Source: Symbiodinium natans
Taxonomy: Eukaryota > Sar > Dinophyceae > Suessiales > Symbiodiniaceae
DNA length: 64,000 nucleotides
Direction: 5' to 3'
NCBI GenBank assembly: GCA_905221605.1
Contig: CAJNDS010000277.1
Span: forward strand, 30,916 to 94,915
Positions 1-10,859 of the stretch are shown in pieces (the stretch's first letter is position 1; each line of letters begins with the position of its first letter). A program made the position numbers and the translations under genes. Below the pieces are notes generated by a model. That model had not been told where the DNA came from. It ran no database searches and saw only the letters and a program-made list of their open reading frames with translations.

Positions 1-640
1 CCGAATTTAGCTATGTTGCTACGTGTCGGTTAACCCCTACGGGAACCCTGAGCCGAACCCGAAAACATAGCTGTCTACATTTATGTCGTTCGCTCCCTAG
101 CTTACTTCTCGCATGAATCATCGGAAAAATACAAAGCCAGCAAAAAGTCAGACGTCAGGTCGCGCGCCCTATGATTAGAGTGGGACACCGATTCAAGAGA
201 CTCAAAAAAGTTGCAATACGTCAGAAAACGAAACAACAAATTTAAGATTCCCGCCATCGCCCCGTCCGGGGCCCACAAGACTTGTTTCTGACTTTTCCTG
301 ACTTATGTGGTGGTGGTGTTTGTAACTTCTTCTGGTTGGAAACACTCAGGAGAAAGGTTGGAAAATGCAAAACAACTGCAGAAATAATTCGACAAGATCC
401 GAATAAAGATTGGAAACGGTCAGGAACATGTTAGCTAATCCTGATATCCCCCCACCCTGATAAATGCAGAAAAGGGGTACCAAATTGCAGAACATTTTTT
501 TCTGCATTTTTCCTGTTCCGTGTTTCTCCATATGGTTGGGGGGGGGGGCGTCGAGAGGGGGAAAATTGCAGGCATGCTCTGTGTGGCCGGATAAGGCATG
601 CAGGAAACGTGTGTTGCAATTCCTCGCCGGCCTGTCAAGA
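1..640. other. no supported gene
   Basis: I see no coding exon here. Short open frames on both strands lack protein-like composition. A run of ten G lies near 539-548, and the sequence around 440-500 is rich in A and T. It is probably intergenic or intronic. Confidence 0.4.
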
Positions 641-649
641 CCCATTTTT

Positions 650-1620
650 GGGCTTAGGGCAAAGCCCTATATCCCGATAACCCTAAACCGCCCTTGTGCT
701 TGTTTGGGGCCTCCAATGCCTTTTTGGGGGGGGGGACCTACCTTCTACGGGTTGTTGGGGGCCTTTCTGGGGCCTCCCGAACCTTTTTTTGGGTTACGTC
801 GGGGTTTCGGGTTTACGGTTTGGCTTCTGGCCTGAGGCCTCATACTCTGCAACCTTCAACCCTGAATCAAGACCCGAAACCCTAACCCTAAAGGTGTTTC
901 CGGATCGGGAATTGGTGATTTCTTTTGGGGGCTCCTTGTTGCGGCTTCATTCCGGGGTAGCGAAAGGGCAGCTAGCACAAGGGCACTCTGCGTGCAAGAG
1001 CGGCAGGAAGCCTCTAAACCCGAAACCCTCAAGTTTAAGGCACCCCGGGTCTTTTTTCCCATCTCTCTTTCTTTAAATTAAAAGTGTTACAATTGCATTA
1101 GAGGTATTTCCCAAGAGAAGACTGCTTCTCTAAACCTTAAACCCTAAACTTCACTTCCAGGAGCCGCGCTTAGCTTAGGTGAGTGCTCGGGGGGACTGGG
1201 AGTGAACGGGTATCGGTTTAGTGTATTGTACATCATGGTGTGAGAAAGAGTTTTTTTGTCATAACATACCATATTTCCCAACACGAACCCCTATAGACCC
1301 TAAACCATAAAGGTGTTTCTGATACCCTTGCGCCAATGCCTTTTTTGGGAGGCCTTTTTTGGAGGGCCTCCCGGAGTGCCTTTGAAGGCCTACAGGCCTT
1401 CGAAAATTCTAAATGGAGGCTTTTCTGGGGCCTCCCGAACCTTTCTGCATTCTTTTGGGGCCTCCTTAGTGGTTTTGTCTGAGGGTTTAAGGCTTATGGC
1501 TTCGCGTTTAGTTTAGATTCAGGGTTGCTGTTGACGAACTGGAAGTATGTATCTTGGATTTTGCTGGATGTAGCACCCTAAACACGAAACCCGAAACCCT
1601 GTGAGCAAAAGGAAGCAGCT
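650..1620. repeat. degenerate telomere-like and duplicated non-coding block
   Basis: The stretch is dotted with CCCTAAA-type words, for example at about 675-690, 875-895, 1135-1150, 1296-1312 and 1575-1600. It also contains a diverged direct duplication. The phrase CCAATGCCTTTTT occurs near 714 and near 1334, and TTCTGGGGCCTCCCGAACC occurs near 764 and near 1424. A CCCTAA-rich string followed by AAAGGTGTTTC occurs near 885 and near 1304. CCCTAAA is the complement of the plant/algal-type telomere repeat TTTAGGG. Here the copies are scattered and decayed, so this is an interstitial tract and not a telomere. Long G and C runs occur near 1700-1746. Confidence 0.5.
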
Positions 1621-1998
1621 GAGGGCCGCCTGAGGGACCCCATCATAGGGAGGATTCAAGCCTTAGATTCTGCATTTTCTCCCTGAGTCTGCTTGGGTCG
1701 GGTGGGGGGGGAAATTGAATCTGCATTTTCGACCCCCCCCCCCCCCTAAGGGAGGGGTGATGTCCTGATGCCCCTTTATGAACCCTGCTGACAGGTATCT
1801 ATTTTTTTTGCGGGTCCTAACAAGTCATAGTAGCTTATGCCTGCACAGGCACAGGAACCCTTTAGAAACATGCGGCCCAGGCTCACACGGTATGGTTGCG
1901 TTTCACCCAAAAGCGCCTACGGAAGACTGGGAGGTGCATCTCAAGGCTTGGGCTCCAGGGAGTTGAGCTTGTTCGGTCAAGATTCTTGAGCTCCGCAG

Positions 1999-2127
1999 GC
2001 AGACAGTGTGAACGTCTTCGCTCAGATTCCATCGGACATCTCCGTGAAGCTGCATGGCGAGGCTGAAACTAACTCGGTGCTCTGCGGCGATGCTGCCTCC
2101 AAGACCAGTTCAGGGTCCGCGGCTTAG
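1999..2127 (+). CDS. terminal coding exon, protein unknown
   Basis: An acceptor-like CTCCGCAG ends at 1998. The frame that follows runs 42 codons to TAG at 2125-2127 and has normal protein composition, beginning ADSVNVFAQIPSD and including KLHGEAETN. The family is not recognised. It would be the last exon of a gene whose earlier exons are not identified. The call rests on composition and one splice-like site, so it is uncertain. Confidence 0.4.
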   Translation, partial: ADSVNVFAQIPSDISVKLHGEAETNSVLCGDAASKTSSGSAA

Positions 2128-3128
2128 TTCTCAAGTGTTCTCAGCGTGATTTTTGTTCTGCATGCTTCTCGTGGCTCCCTGGGTGTTTGCGGGAAGCTTC
2201 TTTGCGGCTTTGCCTGGCCGGAAACGCAGCCGAACAAATACTCACGAAGAGTCACGCAGGCTGATTTCATGCATGGCCTGTTAAATTCTGAGCTGGGCCT
2301 TCCCAGCTGCCTTCCAGTGGGGTACAGCGACCCAACACGAGTTGTGTTCGAAGGGGTGTTGTTGTGTTTGGACGGATTCGAAGCCTTGCCTACCGTGTGC
2401 GAGAGCGACGAAAACGAGCAGATGTTGAAGAGGAGAGAGCCCAGGCAGATGTACAAGAAGCGGGCCAGCCCTAGATGGTCCAGCTTGAGCAATTGACATA
2501 CGTTGTCGACAGCTGCCATTATTCAACGGTTGCAACTATAGCGAATGAAACTTTCAGCTGCGGGTCTTGTACTGATTGAAATCCAGAGTGCTGCTCGCTT
2601 GCCTCTGCCACTCTATGGCCTTTCGGCAGCAGTGCAAGGAAGCGAGAGGCCAAAGGTAGCAACAGGTAGCAACAGCGCAGCAGACATCGGATCGGGACGT
2701 CGCATGCTAATGAAGGCAGCTACAGATGTCCGAATCCGCAGGACCTCTGACCTCTCAGAACTCATGAACTCCACACTCCAAGCTTCAATGGGCCCCATGG
2801 CCAGAGTGTTCCGATCGTGCGCATTCAAACATCTGAACGGTAGGAGCGCCGATTCAGCACCTCAGATGCTGGGAAAGAGCACGCAGATAAGACAAGAACA
2901 GCACCATGTTTGTCGCGGCGGGTGTCAGAGGTCACGGCTCCTAAGCGGTCGCAAACCCCGCTCCAGAACAGCTCGAGCCTTCATGTTTTGAAGCGCAGAA
3001 CCCAGCGCCCAGGCGGTGCTGCCAAGGGCGCGCTGCACAACGGAGGAACGAAACATTGGCGGATTTGCCCACAGCCTCCGACAAGCCAGGTCTAGCTGAG
3101 CTTTCTGCATAATATGCAATTGTCTTTT

Positions 3129-3685
3129 TTTCTTTCCATTTGCAGTTTTGTTCGTGCCGGATCGAGGGGCGCGTCTGCGGTGCTTACTGGCACGGGAAGC
3201 CAACGGATTTTCGTTAAGAATTGTATAAGTGCAAATGTAGCACTGGAAATGCTGCGTGCGCGCTGCGTGCGCGCGCGCGCGCGAGCGCGTCAACGGCGCG
3301 GTGCAGGGAGCCAGGAGGATTTTCGTTGAATTGTGGTGCTGGACTCGCTGCGTCCGTGAGCCGGGAGGACAGAGAGCCGGATGGGCGCGAGAGCACGTCT
3401 GCAGCGCATCTGCGGAGCATCATTGGCGCGGGGATGGCGCGTTTTCGTTGAGTTGTATAGTAGAGTACAAATGTGGTACTGGAATCACTGTGTCTTTGAT
3501 CCGGGAGCGGATCACGCGGGGTACTGTATGTAATCAGCTACCCTGCATCACCTTATATCTTGTTCTGCTCTTCTAGAAAATGTGCATACGGAGCGGACTT
3601 TACCGTGGGAATTTCATTCTTGAACTCTTGCAATTCGGATTGTTTTTGGGTTCCTGGCTTGATCTTGTTTTCTTTCCATTTGCAG
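3129..3685 (+). repeat. pair of identical acceptor-like sequences 540 bp apart
   Basis: The 17-base string TTTCTTTCCATTTGCAG occurs at 3129-3145 and again at 3669-3685. It is followed in both cases by a similar TTTGTTCG-GC-G sequence. Each copy is a good 3' splice site (pyrimidine tract plus CAG). This may be a local duplication that copied an intron end. No exon could be assigned after either copy. Confidence 0.5.
3180..3510 (+). repeat. three diverged direct repeats of about 115 bp
   Basis: The phrase TTTTCGTT, followed by a GTATAAGTGCAAATGT-like stretch and then by a ctgg(a/g)-CTG(C/T)G motif, recurs near 3207, 3319 and 3442. Each copy is preceded by a GGGAGC- or GGGA-rich segment. Spacing is 112-123 bp. 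The copies differ by many substitutions, so this is an old tandem array with no coding signal. Confidence 0.45.
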
Positions 3686-4147
3686 ATTTGTTCGCGCTGC
3701 TTTCAGTAGTCGGCCTGGATGAGAGCTTCTCTGTGTTGTCGTCTCTTTCAATATTCGGTTTTTTCAAACCGGCGAGAATAATTTGCACTTGCGAGAAGCC
3801 TTCCGACTCGAAAGGTGTGGGCTGACGGGGTTGGGCCATGGTTGGGTGGAGTGGGCCGGCCGGTGCAGCAGGAGAATACCACACAATCGCCAAACCAAAG
3901 GGGCAGGCGGAAGCAAGCAACGGCAGCCCAAGAAGATGTACAAAAAAGCTGACAGGAGATAAAGCCTGAAGGCACCTAAAGTTTGCCGAAAGTCCTGAAG
4001 CACGGGTCCTCGCCACAAATGGTTGGAAAGGCCCTAAATTCCTAAATTCTCAGAGTTCAGTTATAGTGCTCCGGACCCATGGTCCTGTCAAACCTAGGGT
4101 GAAGGCATGCTAGAACGAGGCTATGTTTCAAAGCTCCTTGTGTAGCA

Positions 4148-4620
4148 GTAGCCCTCAAACCTGAGCCGCGGTTTCTTGTGAGGTACGACTTGACATACTC
4201 CGACTCATCTGCGGGCACGAAGGGCATTTTCACTTTGGATGTTGTGAACGAGGCCGCTGGCTATCTGCAGGCAGGGAGAGATGCTGCAGCCCCAGGCCTC
4301 GAAGTCGTACGTGGGAGCTCCCAAAAGAAGCCGCAGATCTTTGACCACTCTGTCGAGCAGTTGGAGGATCTGGCGGATTGGATGAAGCAGCGTGCACAGG
4401 GGGCCGCGCCTTGGGTGGCCCGTGTGCATGTGAACGGCCCCGACTTGCCCAGGGGGAGCTGGGAAATCCTCTCCTCAGAGGCCTTCCTCACCGTGCCGCT
4501 GCAGTGGTATGTGTTGCTCTCTGCCGGCACCCTGCGGCCGATTGTGAAGGAGGTGCACATCCACCCAATGGGCTTGGGAGCCCCGCCTCAAGTTTTGGCC
4601 AGCCGAGTGTGCCACTCCAG
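4148..4620 (+). CDS. coding exon, soluble protein of unknown function
   Basis: From an acceptor-like GTAGCAG near 4147 the plus frame stays open to a TGA at 4706. The first 150 or so residues read like a real protein, with RFLVRYDLTYSDSSAG, DHSVEQLEDLADWMKQRA and PIVKEVHIHPMG. The last 30 residues before the stop look like intron read-through, so the exon probably ends near 4560-4620. No signal peptide or membrane segment is seen, and I do not recognise the family. A second likely exon follows at 4859. Confidence 0.5.
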
Positions 4621-4858
4621 AATGCTAATGGCTAAATATTCCAAGAACTCCAATGCATTCAGTTGGACGCCTTGGATTCCTTGGACTGCCCCCCCAATCA
4701 CACGCTGAGAATCCCGCTGTAGCCCCGGAGTGCCCCCTCCACTGCCCCCTACCCTCTGATGATCACCCGTAGAGATTGTATGGCGCATGTTCGAAGGGAT
4801 GTGTTGCTGCATCGTGAAGATGTTCGGTGCCCAAGGAGCATGGCCACTGCCACCCAAG

Positions 4859-4964
4859 GAGCTCCATGGTGCCCATAACCGCACAAAGCGGCGGTTAGAC
4901 CCCATCTTGGACAAGGAGTTCCAGCTTCTTCTGCCGTTCTTGCAGAAGGCTTGGCGCATGACGT
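4859..4964 (+). CDS. coding exon, basic helical segment
   Basis: An acceptor CCACCCAAG is followed by an open frame that includes TKRRLDPILDKEFQLL and PFLQKAWRMT. A GT donor candidate lies at 4963-4966. Composition is that of an amphipathic helix. It may belong to the same gene as the exon at 4148, but the link is inferred only from strand and order. Confidence 0.4.
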
Positions 4965-5618
4965 GTACGGAGACATGCATATATGTCAAATGGCAGAGGG
5001 GTTGCAGCAACCTCGGCCCAGCAGAGAGTTGTAACCGTCAAATCTATTGAAACCAAACGTCCTCAGTAACGAAGGCACGAAGGCAGCAGACAACAGGGGT
5101 GCGGCCCGCGATTCGGTTCCAGTTGCCCACTCTTTAGGTCGAGCAAAAGCAGCTCGCGTAGCTCGCTGGGAAGTTTTAAAGCAGCTACAACGCTTGAATT
5201 TGCACCCTCCTGCGAATTGGCAGAGACTGCTGGATGTACCAAGCACCCCTGGGGCGGCTCCCTTGGTAGCCATGCTAGGAAGACGGCTGGCGCCTGTAAC
5301 ATTGTAGATCCAATAACAGAAACCTTGAAGGTTCCCTAAGTTCCCTACCCCGGAACGCGCTTTTCTTCAAGTTGTTGCGAGGCGGAGGCCCCTAGCGCCA
5401 CGGTGGCCTGGGTTCCCCATGTCGGCCGACCGCTGGTCCTCACCAAGGCTACGAATGGCTGGGCGGCCTCTGCCCTCAGCTACACCCAGGACTGAGATAC
5501 ACGAAAGTGTTTGGGGGGGGGGGGGGTTGTACACTAGTACAATTGGGGCACGGTTGGGGGGGATGTTGGGGTCTTCATAGCCGCTGTTGTGGCGAGTCTC
5601 TGGTGCAGACATGTTCAG

Positions 5619-5729
5619 GTGAACGTGCTCATGTTCCTCATTGCTGTGGCTTTCAACGTAGTGGTCGCTTTCACGGTGTCCGCAGGCTTCCTGATGTGGC
5701 CAGGGCCTTGCATCAAGTCACTGCGCTAG
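5619..5729 (+). CDS. exon encoding a membrane-spanning helix
   Basis: ATGTTCAG|GTG marks the acceptor. The frame encodes VNVLMFLIAVAFNVVVAFT, a run of hydrophobic residues long enough to cross a membrane. It continues through SAGFLMWPGP to TAG at 5727-5729. The exon may instead end at a GTGTCC donor at 5676. The pattern resembles transmembrane segments of cation channels, but that is only a loose likeness and no family is assigned. Confidence 0.5.
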   Translation: MNVLMFLIAVAFNVVVAFTVSAGFLMWPGPCIKSLR

Positions 5730-6269
5730 GCTGATCAGGCTGCTACTGTAAGGCTAAGCTCGTTCCTTCCAACACCTTGACATGATGATGCTGAGTGCCA
5801 AGACTTGCGGCCCAGGCTGCAGAACAACGCAGAGGCGCAGGAGGCCGTGGTGGCTGCGTAGAAGGTGTGCAACAGTTCAAGCCTGAACCCAGGCCTCAAC
5901 AATTTGACACCTAGCCCATCATAACCCGATCACCAGCCATTTCAGGAACTCCGGGACGAGGCTGTCACCACTGCCTCCTCGCACCGCGTTGGAAAGCTTA
6001 GTGGCAAGTGGGGACCTCACTCTACCCTTGCCCTTGAACACCAAGCGAGTTGAAGGTGCGTTCGGAAGCTTGTAGTGCTTGCTTTGATTGCCCAGGACCA
6101 ACACCAGCTGGCGAGTCATTGCCACACACGTGGAGCAGCCTGACCAAGGAGTCATTCTGCGGTGGCGCAAGCGAACAGGTGTGCAGCAGTCTGTGCCGGG
6201 GCTGCTCGAAGCTTACCCTTCAATCCCAAATGATCCCCAAACGACCCACAGACATCCATCATCCTCAAG

Positions 6270-6529
6270 TGGCCGAGGTGTACCTTTGCGTGAAGGCGAA
6301 AGCCGACCCTGATCCTTCACGCGGGCTTGAGGGTGACGAGATTTGCATCGACATGGCGAACCAAGAGCGCATTGATATGAAGAGTGAGAGCAACATCATC
6401 GTCGAGTTTTTCTTCTCTGCGTCAGGCAGCAAGGGCTACCCCGCGACCGGTGGCTATGAACCCACCGGGAAGGATTTGAAGTGCCAGTACAACTATCGCT
6501 TCCAGATCGAGGGCTACAACCACAACCAG
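6270..6529 (+). CDS. coding exon, soluble protein of unknown function
   Basis: The exon begins after CATCCTCAAG and ends at CAACCAG followed by GCTCGG, a GC-type donor. It encodes about 86 residues with good protein composition, including EVYLCVKAKADPDPSRG, GDEICIDMANQERIDM and CQYNYRFQIEGYN. No stop occurs within it and no known domain is recognised. Downstream read-through enters the CT tract, where the open frame is an artefact. Confidence 0.55.
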
Positions 6530-6720
6530 GCTCGGGCTTCAGCCAGCCGCTTTCGGAAGTTTGGCCAGTTTCCTCTTCCCCTCCCTCCTGTCAAAGACTT
6601 CTGCTGTCCTCTCGTCATCCAATCAGTCTATTCAGACACCCTATTAGTCATCCAGCTGCTCAGGTTCTGGCTCTAGATGAGATGCGTACTCACATGCTCG
6701 CGACTCTAGTTCCTCACCTC

Positions 6721-7191
6721 TTCTTTCATTATCTTTCTTTTTTTCTATTTCTCTCTCTTTCTTTCTCTCTCTTTCTCTCTCTTTCTCTCTCTTTCTCTCT
6801 CTTTCTCTCTCTTTCTCTCTCTTTCTCTCGCATCTTTCTAGCTAGTTCTATCTCTTTTCCTCTCTTTCTCCCCCTCTCGTTCTCTCTATCTTTCTCTATC
6901 TTTCTCTCTCTTTTCTCTTCTTCTCTCTCTTGCTTTCTCTTATCTCGCTTTCTCGTCTTCTCTCCTTTCTTAGTCTCTTTCCTCTCTTTCCATCTTCTTT
7001 CCACTCTCTTTCCCTCTCGTCCCTCTCTTTCTCTCCTTTCTCACTCGCTTTCTCTACTCGTTATCTATCTGTATTGTTATCTTTCTCTCTCTTTCTCTCT
7101 CTTTCTCTCTCTTTCTCTCTCTTTCTCTCTCTTTCTCTCTCTTTCTCTCTCTTTCTCTCTTTCTCTCTTTCTCTCTTTCTCTCTTTCTCTC

Positions 7192-7234
<43 letters not shown>

Positions 7235-7323
7235 GTCTCTCTGTCTCTCTCTGTCTCTCTCTGTCTCTCTCGCTCTCTCTCTTCTCTTTCTCTCTCTGTC
7301 TCTCTCTCTCTCTCTGTCTCTCG

Positions 7324-7414
<91 letters not shown>

Positions 7415-7418
7415 ACTT
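6721..7418 (+). repeat. 700-bp polypyrimidine CT microsatellite
   Basis: Almost every base is C or T on the plus strand. The main word is the 10-mer CTTTCTCTCT, changing to pure CT with CTGTCT variants toward 7200-7418. Because the tract lacks A and has few G, frames are open for hundreds of codons on both strands. These encode only Ser/Leu/Phe runs or Arg/Glu runs and are not genes. Mirror-symmetric purine/pyrimidine tracts of this kind can form triplex DNA. Confidence 0.95.
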
Positions 7419-8013
7419 TTCCGCAACAAGGCCATGTGCACATGGACATATCGGCGTATATATACAAATACGCATGTATGCATGTATTGCCTTAAGCTAC
7501 AATCACACATGCTCTTTTTGTGGCCCATGCGTGCTTTCATTTTGACATGGAGCCGGTTTAATCACAGTACAAGAGGGAGACACAGGGAAAACACAGTGTG
7601 TCAGAGACCCTGTCGGTGCATGAATGTTGTGAGCAAGTGAAAGGTATCCACTTGTGTGAAATAAGCCAGTGAATGCAATGCCTGAGTTGTCCGAATTTGC
7701 GCAGGCACATACCCTTCTCTTGTTACCCTCGTGCTGTCCCTCTTCTTGAGCATCCTAAACCCCAACCCCCAGAACAGTGAGCGATCAAACCCCTGAGCCC
7801 TAATCCCTCTAGACCCAGGAGCATGTGGCGACCTCAGATTGGTCGAATGAGGTGTACATCAAGCCAAGGAGACGACTCCACCCCGAAGTTGTTTTTTGAC
7901 CTTCGCGACTTTAGGTCCTGAATACACTGAATGTCCAACCAATTTTCAGCCCTAAACTCTAAAATAACGAGTGCGAGAGCTGAATCCCGAGGAGCACAGT
8001 CTTCGACCTGCCA

Positions 8014-8361
8014 TTGCGCATTCTCAAGTCCAATTTCGCAGTCCCGACCAATTCTTTGGAGACTCTTGGCTGTGTCTTCGCACGCTCAGGGATTCTGGTG
8101 TCGGGAGACTCCATCATTGAGCCCAGCATGTCAGCTGCCTGCTGTCCGCAAGTGTGGACGTTACAACCAAGGTATTTTGTGGAGCATTTCGCAGAATTCA
8201 ACATCAGTGGGAAGCATCCGCAACAGTTGGTCATTCTCAGCGGCTCGGACGAACAGTTCAAGAGTCTTGCGTTTTGCGCTGCGCCCATGCTGCCTGCGGC
8301 GCTGCAGCGCTGCAGTGCGAGGCAAGATCAAGGTGTGCTACCACAAGAACTGGAATGACTT
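8014..8361 (+). CDS. possible coding exon or decayed gene piece
   Basis: A plus-strand frame of about 114 codons ends at a TGA near 8356. The middle reads like protein (SLETLGCVFARSGILVSG, RYFVEHFAEFNISGKHPQ, LVILSGSDEQFKSLAFC). No splice sites or domains fix its limits. The opposite strand is also open over part of this stretch but has poorer composition. Confidence 0.3.
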
Positions 8362-8822
8362 CCGAGTTCCTGGATTGTGAGAGGGAAGGGTTTGAAATGG
8401 AGGCTTAAAAAAAGCTCCCCAAAAAAGGGCACTTCCCCCCACGAAGCTTGGAGCCGAGGACTGCAAGTCAGATTTTTGCCTCACTGCGCACATGGGCGAG
8501 AGCAGCGTAAAATGCGAGAAGGACACACGCTCCGGCACTTGTCGGAACTTTGACAAGACCGGCATTTTTCAACCGTTGAATGTGGCTACTTGGCCAGCGG
8601 ATCTGGTGGGGCTTTGCACAAGGAGTTCTGCTTCAAGGGAGGAACAGATGGCTGTCCGTTTGCTACACTGAGGGCATGGACATTGATGACGACGAAGATG
8701 CCCGCACGCAGGACGTGCCAAGGTTGTTGACGCTAAACAAAATCCCCATAAGGGGTTCTAGATCTCACTGGTGAGGATGCCGAAGTTTGGCAGTGGATAA
8801 GGTTTTCGCCCTTGAATGTCGC

Positions 8823-8880
8823 AGTTTCGTGGTGTAACGGTTAGCACTCTGGACTCTGAATCCAGCGATCGCGGTTCAAC
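8823..8880 (+). pseudogene. tRNA-Gln(CTG) relic, 3' part lost
   Basis: Positions 8823-8871 match the 5' two thirds of a eukaryotic tRNA-Gln: the acceptor 5' strand AGTTTCG, the D arm TGGTGTAACGGTTAGCA, and an anticodon arm with a CTC-TGGA-CTCTGAA-TCCAG pattern placing anticodon CTG. After GGTTCAAC the T stem no longer pairs and the 3' acceptor strand CGAAACC is absent. It could be a truncated tRNA gene or the head of a tRNA-derived retroelement. No poly-A or T tail defines such an element. Confidence 0.75.
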
Positions 8881-9990
8881 ATGTCAGCGATTGTCAGCGT
8901 CTGCTCACCCCATCGACATGAGCATTCAACAAGAAAGAAAGACAAGACAAAGACAACAGAGCCACTAGTGCGAGAGAGATAAATGGGAAATGTTTTTTCT
9001 ACTTCTTCTCGGCAACTGAGCCCAGACACACAGAGGCTTTGACGGTCTGTATCAGGGAAACGGGCCCGGGTCACATCGATGGCAACAATGTATTCTGCCA
9101 CTAGATCACTGATGCTCAAGTATGGACGGTTCTTTATGTTTCGGTGTGGTCTGGGTTTGCGCTGTCTCCCTTCGTCTCCCTTCATGCGAGGTCGGTGTGA
9201 CGGTCGAAAAGTGGTCGCGTTTTGCCTTCCTTTTCATGTAGAGATGGTGTGGGCGATGAATTTAGGGGAGCTCGTCCCGCTTTTTCTCCCTTTGTCTCCG
9301 CAGCTGTGCCAGCGCAGTGACAGCTTCCTTTCCTGTCATGAGTGCCAGGGTGTCTCCCCTTGCCTGTCCACAAGCGGCGCAAACCTGCCCCAGAGGGCTT
9401 GCAATGAACAGCTTCCAGACTTCAGTTTGGGGCCGTTGAGGCCAAGGGCAGTTCGGGCCCTTGTCGCTCATGGTGCACGGAGATTTGGGCTGTTCGGGGT
9501 CTTCGGTGGTGCTGATGAAGTAAGAGCGAAAGTAGCCCATCTTCGCACCAAGCGTCGTCGTAAAAAGGTTGCAAAATGTTCAAAGCAGCAATGCAATGCA
9601 GCCTTAAGCACCACTTGGCCGCTTCAGTGGCAGTCTGCCCCCAGCAACCTCGCAAGCAAGCGAGAGGAGCTTGATGAGGCGATCATTGGCCCGAACCAGT
9701 CGCTGGAGCTGGGCGCGGCAGACCGGAGGTTCCCAACAGAAACTATTCAGCATGCTGTAGTTTGCATTGATTCAGATTGACCCACCCCACACATGCACAC
9801 ACAGTTGCCACTAGTAGTTTGTCTTGGGCACGTCCTTGAAAAGGCTTACGGACGTGTACATCACCCTGCGAAAGTCGTCGGGGGAAGATGTTGCCGAAGG
9901 CCTATCGGATGGCTGAAGACCCGCGCTGACTGGAAAGACTTTTGTTCAGTGGCTTTGCAGCTCCCATGAAACCTGATTCGGCGAAGCTAG
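8881..9990. other. no supported gene
   Basis: The longest open frame, plus strand 9079-9780 (233 codons), has no recognisable domain. It contains pyrimidine-rich stretches giving Pro/Leu/Phe runs and has no codon-level sign of selection that I can see. I leave it as non-coding pending RNA evidence. Confidence 0.35.
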
Positions 9991-9997
9991 TTTACAG

Positions 9998-10080
9998 GCA
10001 AGCTGGATTGGTGGGACCTCGTTGAAGCCTTTGAGCAGTCGGAGGAGCAGCAGATCTTCGTCGAACTTGTTACTGACAAG
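9998..10080 (+). CDS. coding exon, acidic
   Basis: The acceptor GTTTACAG lies at 9991-9997 and the donor GACAAG|GTGGGG at 10081. The 27 codons read LDWWDLVEAFEQSEEQQ then IFVELVTDK. This is a clean exon between two consensus sites. A run of 15 G follows directly inside the intron. It is probably in the same gene as the next two exons. Confidence 0.6.
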
Positions 10081-10177
10081 GTGGGGGGGGGGGGGGGACG
10101 TTGTCTCAATCCTGGACTCAATTCAACAGCTCAAGTGGCTCAAGTGGCTCAAGTGGCTCTTGAGCCCAGAAGCCCAG

Positions 10178-10279
10178 GTTGAAGGCGAGTTTGACGAGGA
10201 TTGGCTTATCTGGGTCGAGGCCGAGGTGACCTTTCGAAATGAGCTCCTGGTCACAGAGATTGACATCGAGTTAAGGAAC
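10178..10279 (+). CDS. coding exon, acidic beta-rich segment
   Basis: The acceptor is AAGCCCAG and the donor GGAAC|GTCCGG. The residues include EGEFDEDWLIWVEAEVTF and NELLVTEIDIELRN, alternating hydrophobic and charged residues as in beta strands. No family is recognised. It follows the exon at 9998-10080 on the same strand. Confidence 0.55.
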
Positions 10280-10326
10280 GTCCGGATGTCTTCTCTCCCC
10301 CACCCAGCCTTCACCCCTTTCCAAAG

Positions 10327-10482
10327 TAACAGTGCATGTCCGCGGCATTCCGGAGGCATCCCTTTGGCGTCCTTACACCAACACGGAAGCACCGAGGCTG
10401 GACCCCGAGTGCGAGCAGATGCCCTTCAGGGACCGCTTCTTTCAGTCGGACCCGCCGGGGGAGTTCCTGGGCTTGGAAGCCA
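10327..10482 (+). CDS. coding exon, unknown protein
   Basis: After CTTTCCAAAG the frame encodes VTVHVRGIPEASLWRPYT, EAPRLDPECEQMPFRDRF and FQSDPPGEFLGLE. The 3' end is placed by loss of protein character and not by a clear donor. Together with the two preceding exons it probably forms part of one protein. Confidence 0.55.
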
Positions 10483-10859
10483 ATGAAATAAGCGGGACTT
10501 GTTCTAAAGTGTTGCCCTTCTCTTTTTCCATTCTTCAAATGGTTGCTACGACAGAGACTATGGTGGTAGGGGCCATGCTGCAAGAAAGAAGTGCATGGCC
10601 TGAAGAAAGTATCCTCTTAGATCCGCCCCTTTGGCATCCCTAGGAGGGCTTTACACCGTCCTCAGCTGCACTGTTGAAGCACAAGTTTAGTTTGGGAGTC
10701 CCATCGCATCTTGCCGGATCGGCTCAGAAGCCATGCAGTTTTGGCCAAATCAAAGTTTTGGATGGTTCAGGAATGAGCAGTTTCAGTTTTGAGTTTTTGT
10801 TTCCGCGGAGGAATCGTGCACAGAGGCATTGTCTCAAGCCCAAGCGTTAGGTATTCTGA

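Larger units (their letters stand above)
2128..4140. other. no firmly supported gene; repeats inside
   Basis: Overlapping open frames on both strands near 2124-2519 and 2545-2991 show no recognisable domain, and the two strands are about equally open. The part from 3126 to 3700 contains the repeats listed separately. A short alternating GC/CG purine-pyrimidine stretch, CGCGCGCGCGCGCGAGCGCG, lies near 3268-3288. Confidence 0.35.

Noticed and set aside
6481-7640. Frames of 236-354 codons (plus) and 91-159 codons (minus) over the CT tract
   Set aside because: They encode only Ser/Leu/Phe or Arg/Glu runs produced by the microsatellite.
10126-10160. Three tandem TGGCTCAAG copies resembling the end of the spliced leader
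   Set aside because: The rest of the leader is absent, the unit is a 10-bp minisatellite, and it lies in an intron before an exon.
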